Assembly (NCBI GenBank): GCA_016779985.1
Contig: JADHMP010000004.1
Span: forward strand, 62,001 to 126,000
Origin: JADHMP01 sp016779985
GTDB lineage: Bacteria; Bacteroidota; Bacteroidia; Flavobacteriales; Flavobacteriaceae
DNA length: 64,000 nt
Direction: 5' to 3'
Shown: one piece after another, positions 35,325-46,300 of the stretch
Layout of the letters: each line of letters opens with the position of its first letter
Position numbering within the stretch: the stretch's first letter is position 1
Program-made: the position numbers and the translations under genes
Notes under the pieces: model-generated
The model's database searches: none
What the model was told of the DNA's origin: nothing
The model's input: the letters and a program-made list of their open reading frames with translations, nothing else

Positions 35325-36902
35325 CTATTGTATTCCAAGAAAGACATAAATAAGAACAGTGATTACGCAAAGTGAGGCAGAGAGTAATTTGGTGTGTTTC
35401 CATGGGGCCAGATCGAGGGAAGAAGTTAGCGTTGCTATGGCATTTGTTTGGGGAGGAAAAAAATGAGAAACACTAAACATGACCAACATGTTCAACACAA
35501 ATTCTATACCCCAAAGATGAACAAAATGGAGTCCAGTATCAAAAACAAAAGTAGTGAGCAAATAAAAAGCGAGACCCACAAAAAGCGCTGCTTTCGCCCC
35601 TAGGGCAGAAATACGCGGCAAGAAAAAACCAGCAATCAATATGGAGGCTATAGGAATAAAAAAGATGCCGTTCAATTGTTGCAATAGTTGATAGAGTCCA
35701 TCAGGGGCTTGTGCAACAAGGGGTGCCATTAAAATGGAAAAAACCGCCAGGACAGCCGCAGAAATACGTCCGATTTTCACTAGTTTTTGATCGCTTGAAT
35801 GAGGGGCTATATGTTGTTTGTAAAGGTCTAAACTAAATATAGTAGAGGCACTGTTTAAGACACTATTAAATGTGCTCAAAATGGCACCCATCACTATGGC
35901 TGCAAAAACACCTAAAAGGCCAACTGGGAAGACCTTTTTAAGGAGTTCTGGATAAATCAAATCTTGATTTTTATAGAGGCTATCGCCAAAATAATAAAAA
36001 CCTATCACGCCCGGTAGAATGATTACTAAAGGAATTAGAATTTTTAAGACCCCCGTAAAAAGTAAACCTTTTTGTGCTTCAGCCAAGTTTTTAGCTCCCA
36101 AGGCTCGTTGAATAATTGTTTGATTCATGCTCCAAAAATAAAGTTGGTTGATAATCATTCCTGTGAACAACACTTCAAAGGGGAGTACAGAATCTTTGGC
36201 CCCAATAACATTGAATTTTTCTGGAGCGTGATCATATACTTTTGAAAGACCGTGTAGTGGGTTACCATCGCCTATAGCAACTAGTGCTATAATTGGAACA
36301 GCAAGTCCCCCTAATAGTAATCCATATCCATTTAGGGTGTCTGAAACCGCAACGGCCTTTAGCCCACCAAAAATAGCATAAATAGACCCAAGGCAGCCAA
36401 TGCAAATGATGGTAAGCAACATTCCTGTTTCTTTGGGTACATTTAGCACTTCTGAAACATTAAAAATACTTTCTAAATTAATGGCACCGGTATAAAGCAC
36501 AATTGGAAGGAGAGTGATTACAAAAGAAATCATTAAAAAAAGAGCGACAAGGGTGCGTGTTGTTTTATCGAAACGACTTTCTAAATATTGAGGAATTGTT
36601 GTGAGCCCCATTTTTAAATATTTTGGAATAAAATAAATGGCCGCTGCAACCAATGCAAGAGCAGAAGTGACTTCCCACGCAATGATGATGAAGCCATTTT
36701 TATAGGATGAACCGTTCAACCCAATGAGGTGTTCTGTTGAAATATTGGTGAGCAACATAGAGCCTGCAATAACAACACCAGTTAGACTTCTGCCTCCTAA
36801 AAAATAGCCGTCTTGAGAATTGAGATTGTGTTTTCGAAGTTTAAACCAAGAATAAAATGCAACAAAAGCAGTATATGCAATAAAAGAAAGAGCTGTAAAC
36901 AT
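35325..36902 (-). CDS. Sodium:solute symporter (SSS/SLC5 family)
   Basis: 525-residue inner-membrane transporter with about 14 membrane segments. SSS landmarks are DGYFLGGRSLTGVVIAGSML, LLTNISTEHLIGLNGSSYKNG, the IYAIFGGLKAVAVSDTLNGYG core helix, and GAILSTFNSVLNSASTIFSLDLY. This subgroup carries sugars or polyols with sodium. Its start lies 23 bp after the IolG-like dehydrogenase stop, so the pair forms an operon and the imported compound (inositol or another polyol) is probably the dehydrogenase substrate. Confidence 0.93.
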   Translation of the reverse strand: MFTALSFIAYTAFVAFYSWFKLRKHNLNSQDGYFLGGRSLTGVVIAGSMLLTNISTEHLIGLNGSSYKNGFIIIAWEVTSALALVAAAIYFIPKYLKMGLTTIPQYLESRFDKTTRTLVALFLMISFVITLLPIVLYTGAINLESIFNVSEVLNVPKETGMLLTIICIGCLGSIYAIFGGLKAVAVSDTLNGYGLLLGGLAVPIIALVAIGDGNPLHGLSKVYDHAPEKFNVIGAKDSVLPFEVLFTGMIINQLYFWSMNQTIIQRALGAKNLAEAQKGLLFTGVLKILIPLVIILPGVIGFYYFGDSLYKNQDLIYPELLKKVFPVGLLGVFAAIVMGAILSTFNSVLNSASTIFSLDLYKQHIAPHSSDQKLVKIGRISAAVLAVFSILMAPLVAQAPDGLYQLLQQLNGIFFIPIASILIAGFFLPRISALGAKAALFVGLAFYLLTTFVFDTGLHFVHLWGIEFVLNMLVMFSVSHFFPPQTNAIATLTSSLDLAPWKHTKLLSASLCVITVLIYVFLGIQ

Positions 36903-36925
36903 TTGTTAAAAATATAAAACTTGAA

Positions 36926-37924
36926 TTAAAGTGAAACAACCCTATTTTCCTTCACTGATTGCTGGGCTGCCAAGGCAATATTGAGCGCTCTAAGCCCATC
37001 AATGGCTCCCACAGGTTGCGGTTTATTTTGCAATAAACAGTCTAAGAAAAGGTCCATTTCTCTTTGGTAGGAGGCTTCATACCGTTCAATAAAAAAGGAT
37101 GGTGGGATTGCCTTGTGTTTTCCAGTAGCATCAGCAGTATAGGATTGATTGATACGCTGGTTATCCATGCCACATAAGCCTTTGCTCCCAAAAACTTCTA
37201 TGCGTTGGTCATAACCATAGGCAGCGTGCCTACTATTATCAATAACAGCGATAGCACCATTTGCAAAAGTTAGGGTGGTCATAGCCGTATCAATATCACC
37301 CAGTTTCTTTATTTCTGAGTCACCAAAAACGGTACCTGTGCTATACACCTGAACCACTTCTTGATTCATTAAATGACAGGTCATATCAAAATCATGAATC
37401 GCCATATCTAAAAACAACCCTCCTGAGGTGGGTATATATGCTAGCGGTGGAGGAGCGGGGTCTCTACTAATCACTTTTATGATTTCGGGTGTGCCAATCT
37501 TACCTTCTACGATAGTGTTTTTTATATCTTCTACACTTGGGTCAAAGCGGCGGTTGAAGGCAAGAAAAAAAGGAACTTTTGTCTCTTCTAAGACGCGCAC
37601 AACTTCATCCACTTTCTCTCGATTTAAATCAATAGGTTTTTCAGCAAAAATTGCTTTTCCAGCTTTTGCGGCAAGAATAATCTGTTCTGCATGAACAGCA
37701 GTTGGAGAGGCAATGATTATGGCATCAATAGCTGGATCTTCAATGAGTTCTTTATAGTGGTCATAAAAATGTGTAACCCCCTGTAATTGGGCCCAGGCTT
37801 TCGTGTTAGGATTGGTATGATAGGCTGCCTTGATACCCACAGGGGCACTATTTCTTTGAACATTTTGAGTATGAATTTTACCTATGCGACCCATCCCTGA
37901 AATTCCCAATTGTATTTTTTTCAT
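36926..37924 (-). CDS. iolG: Inositol 2-dehydrogenase-like Gfo/Idh/MocA oxidoreductase
   Basis: 332-residue NAD(P)-dependent dehydrogenase. A Rossmann domain (1-125) has GISGMGRIGKIH and the AIFAEKPIDL motif with the catalytic lysine; the C-terminal alpha/beta domain has GGLFLDMAIHDFDMTCHLM, where D and H of the H-D-F-D group orient the substrate hydroxyl. Length, GRIGKIH start and EKPIDL fit IolG, which oxidises myo-inositol to scyllo-inosose, but related sugar dehydrogenases cannot be excluded. No other iol genes are present. First gene of the operon with the sodium symporter. Confidence 0.82.
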   Translation of the reverse strand: MKKIQLGISGMGRIGKIHTQNVQRNSAPVGIKAAYHTNPNTKAWAQLQGVTHFYDHYKELIEDPAIDAIIIASPTAVHAEQIILAAKAGKAIFAEKPIDLNREKVDEVVRVLEETKVPFFLAFNRRFDPSVEDIKNTIVEGKIGTPEIIKVISRDPAPPPLAYIPTSGGLFLDMAIHDFDMTCHLMNQEVVQVYSTGTVFGDSEIKKLGDIDTAMTTLTFANGAIAVIDNSRHAAYGYDQRIEVFGSKGLCGMDNQRINQSYTADATGKHKAIPPSFFIERYEASYQREMDLFLDCLLQNKPQPVGAIDGLRALNIALAAQQSVKENRVVSL

Positions 37925-38038
37925 TTTTATGGTTTTACACCTAATGTAATCATTTTTGGAGGAAGATTTTCAACCTATTTTAAGTGATTACCATAAAGCA
38001 ATTTATCTTTATACCCTATATTTTTTAGTTTTTGAGGT

Positions 38039-39166
38039 GTGATTAGAAAGTGTTTTTTTGTGATACTATTGTTCAGTTTTTTGTCTCAGTCACAACAAAA
38101 GCAACTGCATTTTGATTTACGATACACGAGTGACTTTGCACGTAACTTCAGTGGGGGATTAAATAAAGGAAATCTTTATATAGGAATGGTTGAAGGGGAA
38201 TTTGAATTGCATTCTGAAGCACTATCATTGTGGAAGGGAGGCACCTTTTTTTTACATGCTCTACATACGCACGGTGAATCTGTTTCAGCATTGGTTGGAG
38301 ATTTACAAGGAGTCAATAACATAGAAGCGTTCTCTACCCTTCGCATCTATCAGTATGGCTATCGACATGAATTCAAAAAAGGATCTATCTCTTTGGGGCA
38401 AAATGATTTAAGTGCAGACTTTATCACTAGTGATTTGGCCTCGTTATTTATTCATAATTCCTTTGGTATTCAACCAGATGTTTCCTCAAATGTGCCCCTA
38501 TCAATTTTTCCTGTCACTACCTTGTCCGTATGGGGGCAGTGGTCTTTGACTCAAAACTGGTCGTTTTCATCAGGAGTTTATAAAGGATACCCTGGAACTC
38601 AAAAAGAAAACCTGAATTCACTATCCTATAAATTTGACAAAGGGGAGGGCATATTTTGGGTTTCGGAGTTGCACTTTCAACCCCAAAAAGAAAATGAAAT
38701 TTTTGGAACCTACAAAGTTGGATTTTGGAAACATACTGCAAAAAACCTAATCGTAGAAAGCCAAAAACCAGGAGGGATTTATTTCATTGCAGACCAGACC
38801 CTTTCATTTGAGGAAGAAAACCCTGCCCAATGGGCTGCTTTCCTTCAACTAGGAGCAGCACAAAAAGCAGCTCAGACACTCACTTCTTATTGGGGTGTAG
38901 GTTTGATTTGTGAGGGGCTTCGGGCACCAGAAAAACAAGAGCGTTTTGGCGTAGCTTATGCTTCTGCCTCTTTGACTGATGCTTTTCGACGGGAGTTGGG
39001 ACCTAACGCTCAGTCTAACGAAGATATTTTAGAATTGACTTATACCCGTTCTATGGGAAATTTTTTTTCAGTGCAACCCAATTTGCAATTCATCTTCAAC
39101 CCCAGTGGAGTGCCCAATAGCAAGAGTGCTTGGGTAGGTACCCTTAGATTTGTTTTTGAACTATAA
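38039..39166 (+). CDS. OprB-like carbohydrate-selective porin
   Basis: 375 residues with a signal peptide and a beta-barrel resembling OprB porins: LHFDLRYTSDFARNFSGGLNKGNLYIGMVEGEFEL, SISLGQNDLSADFITSDLASLFIHNSFGIQP, then many strands ending in FVFEL. OprB channels admit glucose and other small sugars across the outer membrane. The start is GTG at 38039. It is divergent from the iolG-symporter operon, which would carry the sugar further inward. Confidence 0.85.
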   Translation: MIRKCFFVILLFSFLSQSQQKQLHFDLRYTSDFARNFSGGLNKGNLYIGMVEGEFELHSEALSLWKGGTFFLHALHTHGESVSALVGDLQGVNNIEAFSTLRIYQYGYRHEFKKGSISLGQNDLSADFITSDLASLFIHNSFGIQPDVSSNVPLSIFPVTTLSVWGQWSLTQNWSFSSGVYKGYPGTQKENLNSLSYKFDKGEGIFWVSELHFQPQKENEIFGTYKVGFWKHTAKNLIVESQKPGGIYFIADQTLSFEEENPAQWAAFLQLGAAQKAAQTLTSYWGVGLICEGLRAPEKQERFGVAYASASLTDAFRRELGPNAQSNEDILELTYTRSMGNFFSVQPNLQFIFNPSGVPNSKSAWVGTLRFVFEL

Positions 39167-39213
39167 TTAGTCCATTTTCATAGGCTCGCTATTGAGTGAT
39201 AAAAAAATTTATT

Positions 39214-41001
39214 TTAAACGTGTTCTTTTAGTGCATTGAATTCTAGCGCGACGTCAATAAGCGCTAAATGAGAATAAGCTTGTGGAAAATTGCCCAGCAT
39301 CCTTTTGGATTTAAAATCTAAATCTTCGCTGAATAAGCCTAAATGATTGCTATAACCTAACAATTGTTCAAAGTATTTTTTCGCTTTTTTATGCTCTCCA
39401 ATTTTAATCAAACATCGAATAAACCAAAAGGTACAAACAGTAAAGGACGAAGAGGGCAAACCAAAGTCGTCTTCATTTTTATAGCGATAGAGTAGTCCTT
39501 CAAAAGACAATTCTTTTTCAATCGCTCGTACTGTTTTAATAAAACGGTCATCGCTAGGCGAAACGAATCCGTATTGTTCCATCAACAAAACAGAAGCATC
39601 TAGATTTTTAGTTCCATAGGCTTGTGTATAGGCTTGGACCTCTTCATTCCATGCGTGTCTGTGAATGTCATCGCGAATTTGTTCTGACAGGGTTAGCCAT
39701 TTGTGGGCAATTTCATTTTTAGCTAAAAGTTTTGCAATTTTTATGGCTCGATCTACAGCCACCCAGCATAACAGTTTAGAAAAGGTAAAATGACGGTCTT
39801 CTGATCGGAATTCCCAAATGCCTTTATCGGGCTCTTGCCAATGTGTTCTAACTACCCACACAATACTTTTCACTAAAGACCAAATTTCTTCTGCACGATC
39901 AAAATCTGATGGAAATTGCTCCATCTCAGCATGAATAGCATCCATAAGAATACCGTAAATATCATTTTGTTTTTGAGAGTAGGCAGCATTACCAATGCGC
40001 ACCGGTTTTGAATTTTCGTAGCCCGCAAGATGATCCAAAATTTCTTCGGTGAGGATTTTCTCACCACTTATACCGTACATAATCTGCAACTTTTCATCCT
40101 TGTCTGGAATCAGCTCAACGATATAATTGATAAAGTTTTTGACGATACGCTTGTGCCCCAATTTAGAGATCACCCGAATCACCATAGAAGCATCTCTTAT
40201 CCAACAAAAACGATAGTCCCAGTTACGCACTTCACCTATAGTTTCAGGGAGTGATGTAGTTACAGCAGCCAGTACAGCTCCTGTTTTATCATACGACATT
40301 AGCTTGAGCGTCATAGCGCTGCGCTGAATGGCCTCATTGTAATCGTTGAAATGGGGTGTTTTATCACACCAATTTAACCAATACACTTTGGTGCGTTCTA
40401 AATCTAAAAGACTCTGTGATAGGTTGGGTGCATTTAGTTTTTCATTGTAAGAGATAGTGAAAAAAAGATCATGCGTTAGAGAAAAGGTTTCGCTTTGTTG
40501 AATATTAGCTATTGGGCCATTCGTGTAGAGATATAAACTGTCGTGTTTGGGCTCAGTGACTACACTAACTATTCTGTTTTCTTTAGGATAATTTTTAGTC
40601 TCTCCTTGAGCATATTCTAATCTTGGATCATAATGAAGACAAATTTCAGGTGCTCCCTTAATGACCCTAATCAATCGCACAACCTCTGGGGGAGCGTGAA
40701 AATCCCCTTTTTCATTTTGATAGCGCGGCATAAAATCTACAATTTCAAAAGAAGCGTCCTCATTTTCAAAAGCAGTCACTAGAATACAAGTTTGATTTAG
40801 ATAAAATTGTTTTTTTGAAAATGAAGCTGCGGTAGTGACCCAAAAGCCACCTCCTTTTTCTTGATCTAAAATTTTTGCAAAAACGGAAGGGGAATCAAAT
40901 TGAGGCAAACAGCACCAATCTATTGAAGTATCCTCATTTATAAGGGCTGCAGACTTACAATTCCCTATAATTCCGTAATTCAAGTTTTGAACGCTAGCCA
41001 T
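39214..41001 (-). CDS. GH15 family glycosidase (glucoamylase- or trehalase-like)
   Basis: 595 residues without a signal peptide, hence cytosolic. The N-terminal beta domain begins YGIIGNCKSAALINEDTSIDWCCLPQFDSPSVFAK; the (alpha/alpha)6 barrel has NWDYRFCWIRDASMVIR, SKLLCWVAVDRAIKIA, SSFTVCTFWFIRCL and GNFPQAYSHLALI, all typical of bacterial GH15. Some members of this subgroup are trehalases. It is divergent from the trehalose synthesis gene with only 60 bp between starts, so turnover of trehalose is a reasonable role. Confidence 0.92.
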   Translation of the reverse strand: MASVQNLNYGIIGNCKSAALINEDTSIDWCCLPQFDSPSVFAKILDQEKGGGFWVTTAASFSKKQFYLNQTCILVTAFENEDASFEIVDFMPRYQNEKGDFHAPPEVVRLIRVIKGAPEICLHYDPRLEYAQGETKNYPKENRIVSVVTEPKHDSLYLYTNGPIANIQQSETFSLTHDLFFTISYNEKLNAPNLSQSLLDLERTKVYWLNWCDKTPHFNDYNEAIQRSAMTLKLMSYDKTGAVLAAVTTSLPETIGEVRNWDYRFCWIRDASMVIRVISKLGHKRIVKNFINYIVELIPDKDEKLQIMYGISGEKILTEEILDHLAGYENSKPVRIGNAAYSQKQNDIYGILMDAIHAEMEQFPSDFDRAEEIWSLVKSIVWVVRTHWQEPDKGIWEFRSEDRHFTFSKLLCWVAVDRAIKIAKLLAKNEIAHKWLTLSEQIRDDIHRHAWNEEVQAYTQAYGTKNLDASVLLMEQYGFVSPSDDRFIKTVRAIEKELSFEGLLYRYKNEDDFGLPSSSFTVCTFWFIRCLIKIGEHKKAKKYFEQLLGYSNHLGLFSEDLDFKSKRMLGNFPQAYSHLALIDVALEFNALKEHV

Positions 41002-41018
41002 AAAATCAATGAAATAAA

Positions 41019-41026
41019 TATTTTTG
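41019..41026 (+). promoter_or_regulatory. -7 box upstream of the trehalose synthase gene
   Basis: TATTTTTG matches TAnnTTTG, 35 bp before the ATG at 41062, inside the 60-bp divergent spacer shared with the GH15 gene. No good -33 element was found. Confidence 0.45.
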
Positions 41027-41061
41027 GCTAAATTAACCTTATAAGCCTAAATTGAAAGCAG

Positions 41062-43260
41062 ATGGGAAAAAATATTATTGTTTCTAACCGTTTACCGGTT
41101 CAGACAAAAAAGGAAGAGGAAGTTTGGGTTTTTACACCAACGAGCGGGGGGTTAGCCACAGGTATGAAGTCTTTTCATCAAGAGGGTGATTCGCTGTGGG
41201 TGGGATGGCCAGGAATCAGTTCAGACAACCTAGATGAGGAGAGCCGAGAGCAGATTGACACTTGTTTGGAGAAAGATTCCTACAAAGCAGTTTACTTAAA
41301 TGAGGAAGAATTAGAAAATTTTTATTTTGGACTCTCGAATAAATGTCTCTGGCCCTTATTCCATTATTTTGTTGAATATCATCAATTTGATACTACTCAG
41401 TGGGAACATTATGTGGCCGTAAATCAAAAATTTGCAGATGCGGTTATTGCCAACTTAGAAGATGGTGACAAAGTTTGGATTCACGATTACCAACTATTGC
41501 TTTGTCCTCAAATGATTAAGGCAGTAAAACCAGAAGTGACCATTGGTTTCTTTTTACATATTCCTTTCCCCTCATTTGAGATTTTTAGGATCTTTCCTGA
41601 GCGCGAAGCCTTATTGCAGGGTCTCTTAGGAGCTGATTTGATTGGTTTTCACACCTATGACTATGAACGTCACTTTCTTAGTTCAGTAAAAAGAATTTTA
41701 CGTTTAGAAGTAAATTTCAATGTGATTTCTTATAAGGGTCGCGAAGTAACAGTCAATACTTTTCCGATGGGTATTGACTTTAAAAAATTTGAAACTGCCG
41801 CGCATAAGAATTTATCTTCTAAATCATCAGAAAGTTCAGAATTAAAACGTCAGATTGAGGCACACAAAACAGAAAGCCAAGGCAAGCTAATATTATCTAT
41901 TGATCGGTTGGATTATACTAAGGGAGTGGTGAATAGACTACGTGCCTTTGAATTATTTTTAGATCAAAATCCAGACTATCACGAAAAAGTTCGCCTAGTG
42001 ATGTTAGCGGTTCCTTCAAGAGCCAGAGTGGTGCAATACAAAAAGCTAAAACGCGAAACAGATGAAGTGGTGGGGCGAATTAATGGAAAATTTGCTACCG
42101 TAAACTGGACACCCATCTGGTATTATTATCGTTCTATGGATTTTGAAAACCTCATTGATCTTTATTTAGCTGCAGATGTGGCTATGATCACACCAGTTAG
42201 AGATGGGATGAATTTGGTTGCAAAAGAATATCTAGCCACGCGTATTGAAAATGATGGTGTACTTATATTGAGTGAACTGGCAGGGGCGGCGAAGGAGCTT
42301 CCTCAAGCCTTAATGGTCAATCCTTTTGACACCAACCAATTGGCAAAGAGTATCAAAACAGCCATAGAAATGCCCTTAAAAGAACAACAAGAACGCAATA
42401 AAATTTCAAGAAAACGGATAAAACGCTATGATATAGAAAAATGGGCTTCCAGTTTTATGGAGGCACTAAATACGGCAGAAGACAATGCCTATCCTCATGA
42501 AGTCCAACCGGTAATAAAATCGGTAGCTGACCAAATGAAAAAGGGCTATGATGCCGCTCAAAGAAAATTATTGTTGTTGGATTATGATGGTACTTTAATT
42601 GGTTTTCACGATAATCCGCTTAAAGCAGTCCCTTCAGAAAATGTGCTAATATTACTTACCAAGTTATCACAAAAAGAGGGAACAGATGTGGTTATTATTA
42701 GTGGACGACCTCCTGAGTTTTTGGACCATCACTTCGCTCATTTAAACATCACTTTAGTTGCTGAACACGGGCATATGTCAAAAACTCCTGGAATGTCTTG
42801 GGAAGAAAAAAAAGGAGCCAGCAATGGATGGATGCAACATCTGCTTCCTATTTTAGAGACTTTTACAGACAACACCCCAGGTACCTTCATCGAACAGAAA
42901 AAAAATTCTTTGGTGTGGCATTACAGAAAGGCTGATCCAGAGTTGGGCAATGCTAGAGCAGTAGAGTTAAAAACCGTTTTAACCAGTATGTTAACTAACG
43001 AACTGGCTCTTTTAGATGGTAATAAAGTCATTGAATTGGTAAGTGCAAATATCAATAAGGGTACAGTTGCCTTAGAACTCTTCAATGCAAAAAGGTATGA
43101 CTTTATTTTAGCAGCAGGGGATGACGTAACGGATGAAAATATATTCTTGAACTTACCATCGACTTGTAACACCATTAAAATTGGTAAGAAAAAAACAGCG
43201 GCCTCTTACTATTTTGCTCACCACGATAAATTTTTAGATTTACTAGAAAGCTTTACCTAA
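41062..43260 (+). CDS. otsAB: Bifunctional trehalose-6-phosphate synthase/phosphatase (OtsA-OtsB fusion)
   Basis: 732 residues. Residues 1-470 are a GT20 synthase joining UDP-glucose and glucose-6-phosphate: IIVSNRLPVQ, TSGGLATGMKS, WIHDYQLLLCPQ, FFLHIPFPSFEIFR, GFHTYDYERHFL and the LSIDRLDYTKGV loop. Residues 490-732 are a HAD phosphatase with LLLLDYDGTLIGF, VVIISGRPPEFL and LAAGDDVTDENIFLNL. The fusion makes trehalose in one polypeptide, as in many Bacteroidetes. Trehalose would serve as osmolyte and reserve. Divergent from the GH15 gene. Confidence 0.96.
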   Translation: MGKNIIVSNRLPVQTKKEEEVWVFTPTSGGLATGMKSFHQEGDSLWVGWPGISSDNLDEESREQIDTCLEKDSYKAVYLNEEELENFYFGLSNKCLWPLFHYFVEYHQFDTTQWEHYVAVNQKFADAVIANLEDGDKVWIHDYQLLLCPQMIKAVKPEVTIGFFLHIPFPSFEIFRIFPEREALLQGLLGADLIGFHTYDYERHFLSSVKRILRLEVNFNVISYKGREVTVNTFPMGIDFKKFETAAHKNLSSKSSESSELKRQIEAHKTESQGKLILSIDRLDYTKGVVNRLRAFELFLDQNPDYHEKVRLVMLAVPSRARVVQYKKLKRETDEVVGRINGKFATVNWTPIWYYYRSMDFENLIDLYLAADVAMITPVRDGMNLVAKEYLATRIENDGVLILSELAGAAKELPQALMVNPFDTNQLAKSIKTAIEMPLKEQQERNKISRKRIKRYDIEKWASSFMEALNTAEDNAYPHEVQPVIKSVADQMKKGYDAAQRKLLLLDYDGTLIGFHDNPLKAVPSENVLILLTKLSQKEGTDVVIISGRPPEFLDHHFAHLNITLVAEHGHMSKTPGMSWEEKKGASNGWMQHLLPILETFTDNTPGTFIEQKKNSLVWHYRKADPELGNARAVELKTVLTSMLTNELALLDGNKVIELVSANINKGTVALELFNAKRYDFILAAGDDVTDENIFLNLPSTCNTIKIGKKKTAASYYFAHHDKFLDLLESFT

Positions 43261-43354
43261 CAAGAAGACATTCAGACAATAAGCCTAAGCGCTAAAATGA
43301 GGTTTTTGGTATTAAATACTCATAAAGTAATTATATTTATAGTAAATAATTTAG

Positions 43355-46300
43355 TTGATAAAAAAAACCGTTGCATTTTTTGTCTTTTTTCTGGTTGCTT
43401 TTTGCTCAAGGGGTCAATTAAGTACCATTCATTATATCCCTCCAATAACCTCAAGTGATGATAATAGAAATGAATATCCTAATGAACAGTCGATATTCAT
43501 TTCAACCCCTTCTACAGCAAATATCAATTTTACTATTCAACCCGTTGGAGAGCCTACATCTAATTATATTACAGGCACGTTGAATAAGACCAACCCTGTA
43601 GAATATGCCATTTCGGGAGGTAGGGATTCGCGTTTTCATGTTCGAAAAGGGTCTATTAGCACTGTTTTAAACAACATGGGTTTTATCATTCAAACTTCAG
43701 AGCCAAGCTATGTATCAGTCAGAATTAGAAGTGCTGACGAACTTCAAGCAGGGGCACTTGTCAGTAAAGGTTCTGTTGGTTTAGGAAAAGTTTTTCGTGC
43801 CGGAATGTTCACCAATGGTACAATTAATTCGCTTTCTACCATGATGAATTTTATATCAATCATGGCCACAAAAGACAATACAAATGTGACCTTTTCAGAT
43901 ATTCAAGCGGGTGTAAACCTGTATAACTTTTCTCAAAGACCCTTAACAGCTAATTACTCGACAACCATTAAGTTAGATAGAGGGGAAACTTATGTTTTAG
44001 CTGCAGACATCATAGAAAACACTTCCTACCCAGCTGCTCTTGTTGGAGCTCTAATATCTTCCGATCAAGAAATTGCGGTAAACGTTGGCTCCACCAATGG
44101 CACCTTTGATAACGGAACTCAAGGAGGGCGCGATTACGGAATAGATCAAATAGTGCCTATTGATAGGGTAGGCACAGAGTATATATTCTTGAAAGGAGAT
44201 GGTTATGATGATATTGAAAATATTGTTATTGTTGTTCATGAAGACAATACAGCTATTTATATTAATGGAAATTCAACAGCAGTTGCCACCAAAAATGCTG
44301 GTGAATATCATTTAATTGAAGGAACTAACTATACCACAGATGAATCTTTATATGTTTCTACTTCAAAACCCGTTTATGCCTTTCAAGGCATCGGAGGAAC
44401 AGGAAACTCTGCTAATCAAGCCCTTTTTTTTGTGCCTCCCCTATCTTGTAATGTCGCAGGAACGTTAGAAACAATTCCTAAAATAAATGAGGTTGGAAAT
44501 GCAAATAATTTTACAGGAAAAGTATTTCTCTACACCAACAATGGAGCTACTGTAACCCTTACTGACGATGATAATACAAATGCTTCAATTTCAGGTGTTC
44601 TTGCTGGAGGGGTAAATGTTGACAGTAGGTCTATAACGGGCGCCAATTATATAGCCTATGAAATAACTAACTTGGATGGGGATGTTTCCTTTTTTTCAGA
44701 TAAGGAACTATATGTAAATTATTTTAATATAAATGGAGCGGCAACCTCTGGAGGATTTTATGCGGGCTTTAATAGCGATCCTCAAGTTGACTTAGATCGA
44801 CCCGATGTATCAGGGGATTTTTGTTTGCCTAATGTCCAACTTTTGGCAAGTGGTGTTCAAAATTTAGACAGCTTTTCGTGGTATTTTGATGCTCTATCAG
44901 GAGGAGGTTTTGTTTCATTAAACAATGCTAATAACCCCTTTTTGCCTTCTCTTCCAGGAAAGTATAAGTTAATTGGTCAAACACAATGCGGGTCCAATCC
45001 CATTCAATATTATGAATCGGACCCTGTAACTGTTTCTAATTGCCCACCAGATTTTGATAGCGACGGTGTGAATGATAATATAGATCTTGACATCGACAAT
45101 GACGGTATTTTAAATAATTATGAGTCTTTGGGGGAGGTGCTCATCAACGTATCGGATCCCTTAAACCCGAGCACTGCTCAAGGGGATTCATTTTCCACTA
45201 CTTTTACTAGTACAGGGGCTTCAAGCCTTAGTGGAGACGGGATTGGAAATTTGACCTCAACTGTTGCTGTTGGAGCATCATCAAATATATTACGGTATGC
45301 ATTTGGATCTCCGCTGAACGTAGAATTATCACCGAGCCTTGGTGCCTCCAGAACAGTATTAGATGATGAAAGTTTTTCATTTCAAAGCTTACCAACAAGT
45401 AAAACAATTACTCTACTAAATCCCGACAATCAATTACTAATTGACATTGATTTTGATGGTATTTTTGAATCTGGAATAACTGAATTTAGCGCCAATCAAA
45501 TTTCATTTAAGTACAATTCAACACCCTCTGGCAATACACCCAGTACTTTTCATGCCGAACAAATAGAAAGTGTAGAATTTATTCATACCAATAACAACAC
45601 TACTCAAATTTCTAGTTTAGATATTAATATAAAATTATCTCATTATCAGAGAGATACAGATTTGAAGGGAGATGCAGACGCATATGATTTAGACAGCGAT
45701 GATGATGGATGTTATGATACACGAGAAGCAGGATTTTTGGATGAAGATTCAAATGGAATTTTGGGCTTAAATCCTGTTAGTGTAGATGCTAATGGGAGAG
45801 TTACTGGGCAAGGTGGTTACACACGACCAGCAGATGGCAATTCAAACGGAGTAGATGATTTCCTTCAACAGGGTTCTATATTAAGCTTTACTGCCCAGCC
45901 CCAAGCCCAATCAGTTTGTATAAGTGAAACAGCACTTTTTTTCGTAGGGACCACTCCCACTTCTTCGTCATTTGTCTATCAATGGCAGCAATTAGATGGA
46001 TCAAATTGGAATGATTTATCAAATGGTGGCAGTTATACTGGAGCTACCTCTCAAGTGCTTTTCATCACTCCAACTGATCTAAGCCTACATCAAAAGCAAT
46101 ATCGTGTTAAGGTTTGGAGTACAGATTATATATGTCCTATAATTTCCAATCCAACGCAATTGTTTGTGGGTACACCAGCCCTCCTCTTGAGTGCATTAAA
46201 TCTAATTGAAGGAGAATCGGGCACGGTCCAAACCATTCAGTTGAGTTTGGTTTCAACACCTACGTCTGATGTTGTTTTTAATTTATCTAATCCTGATCCG

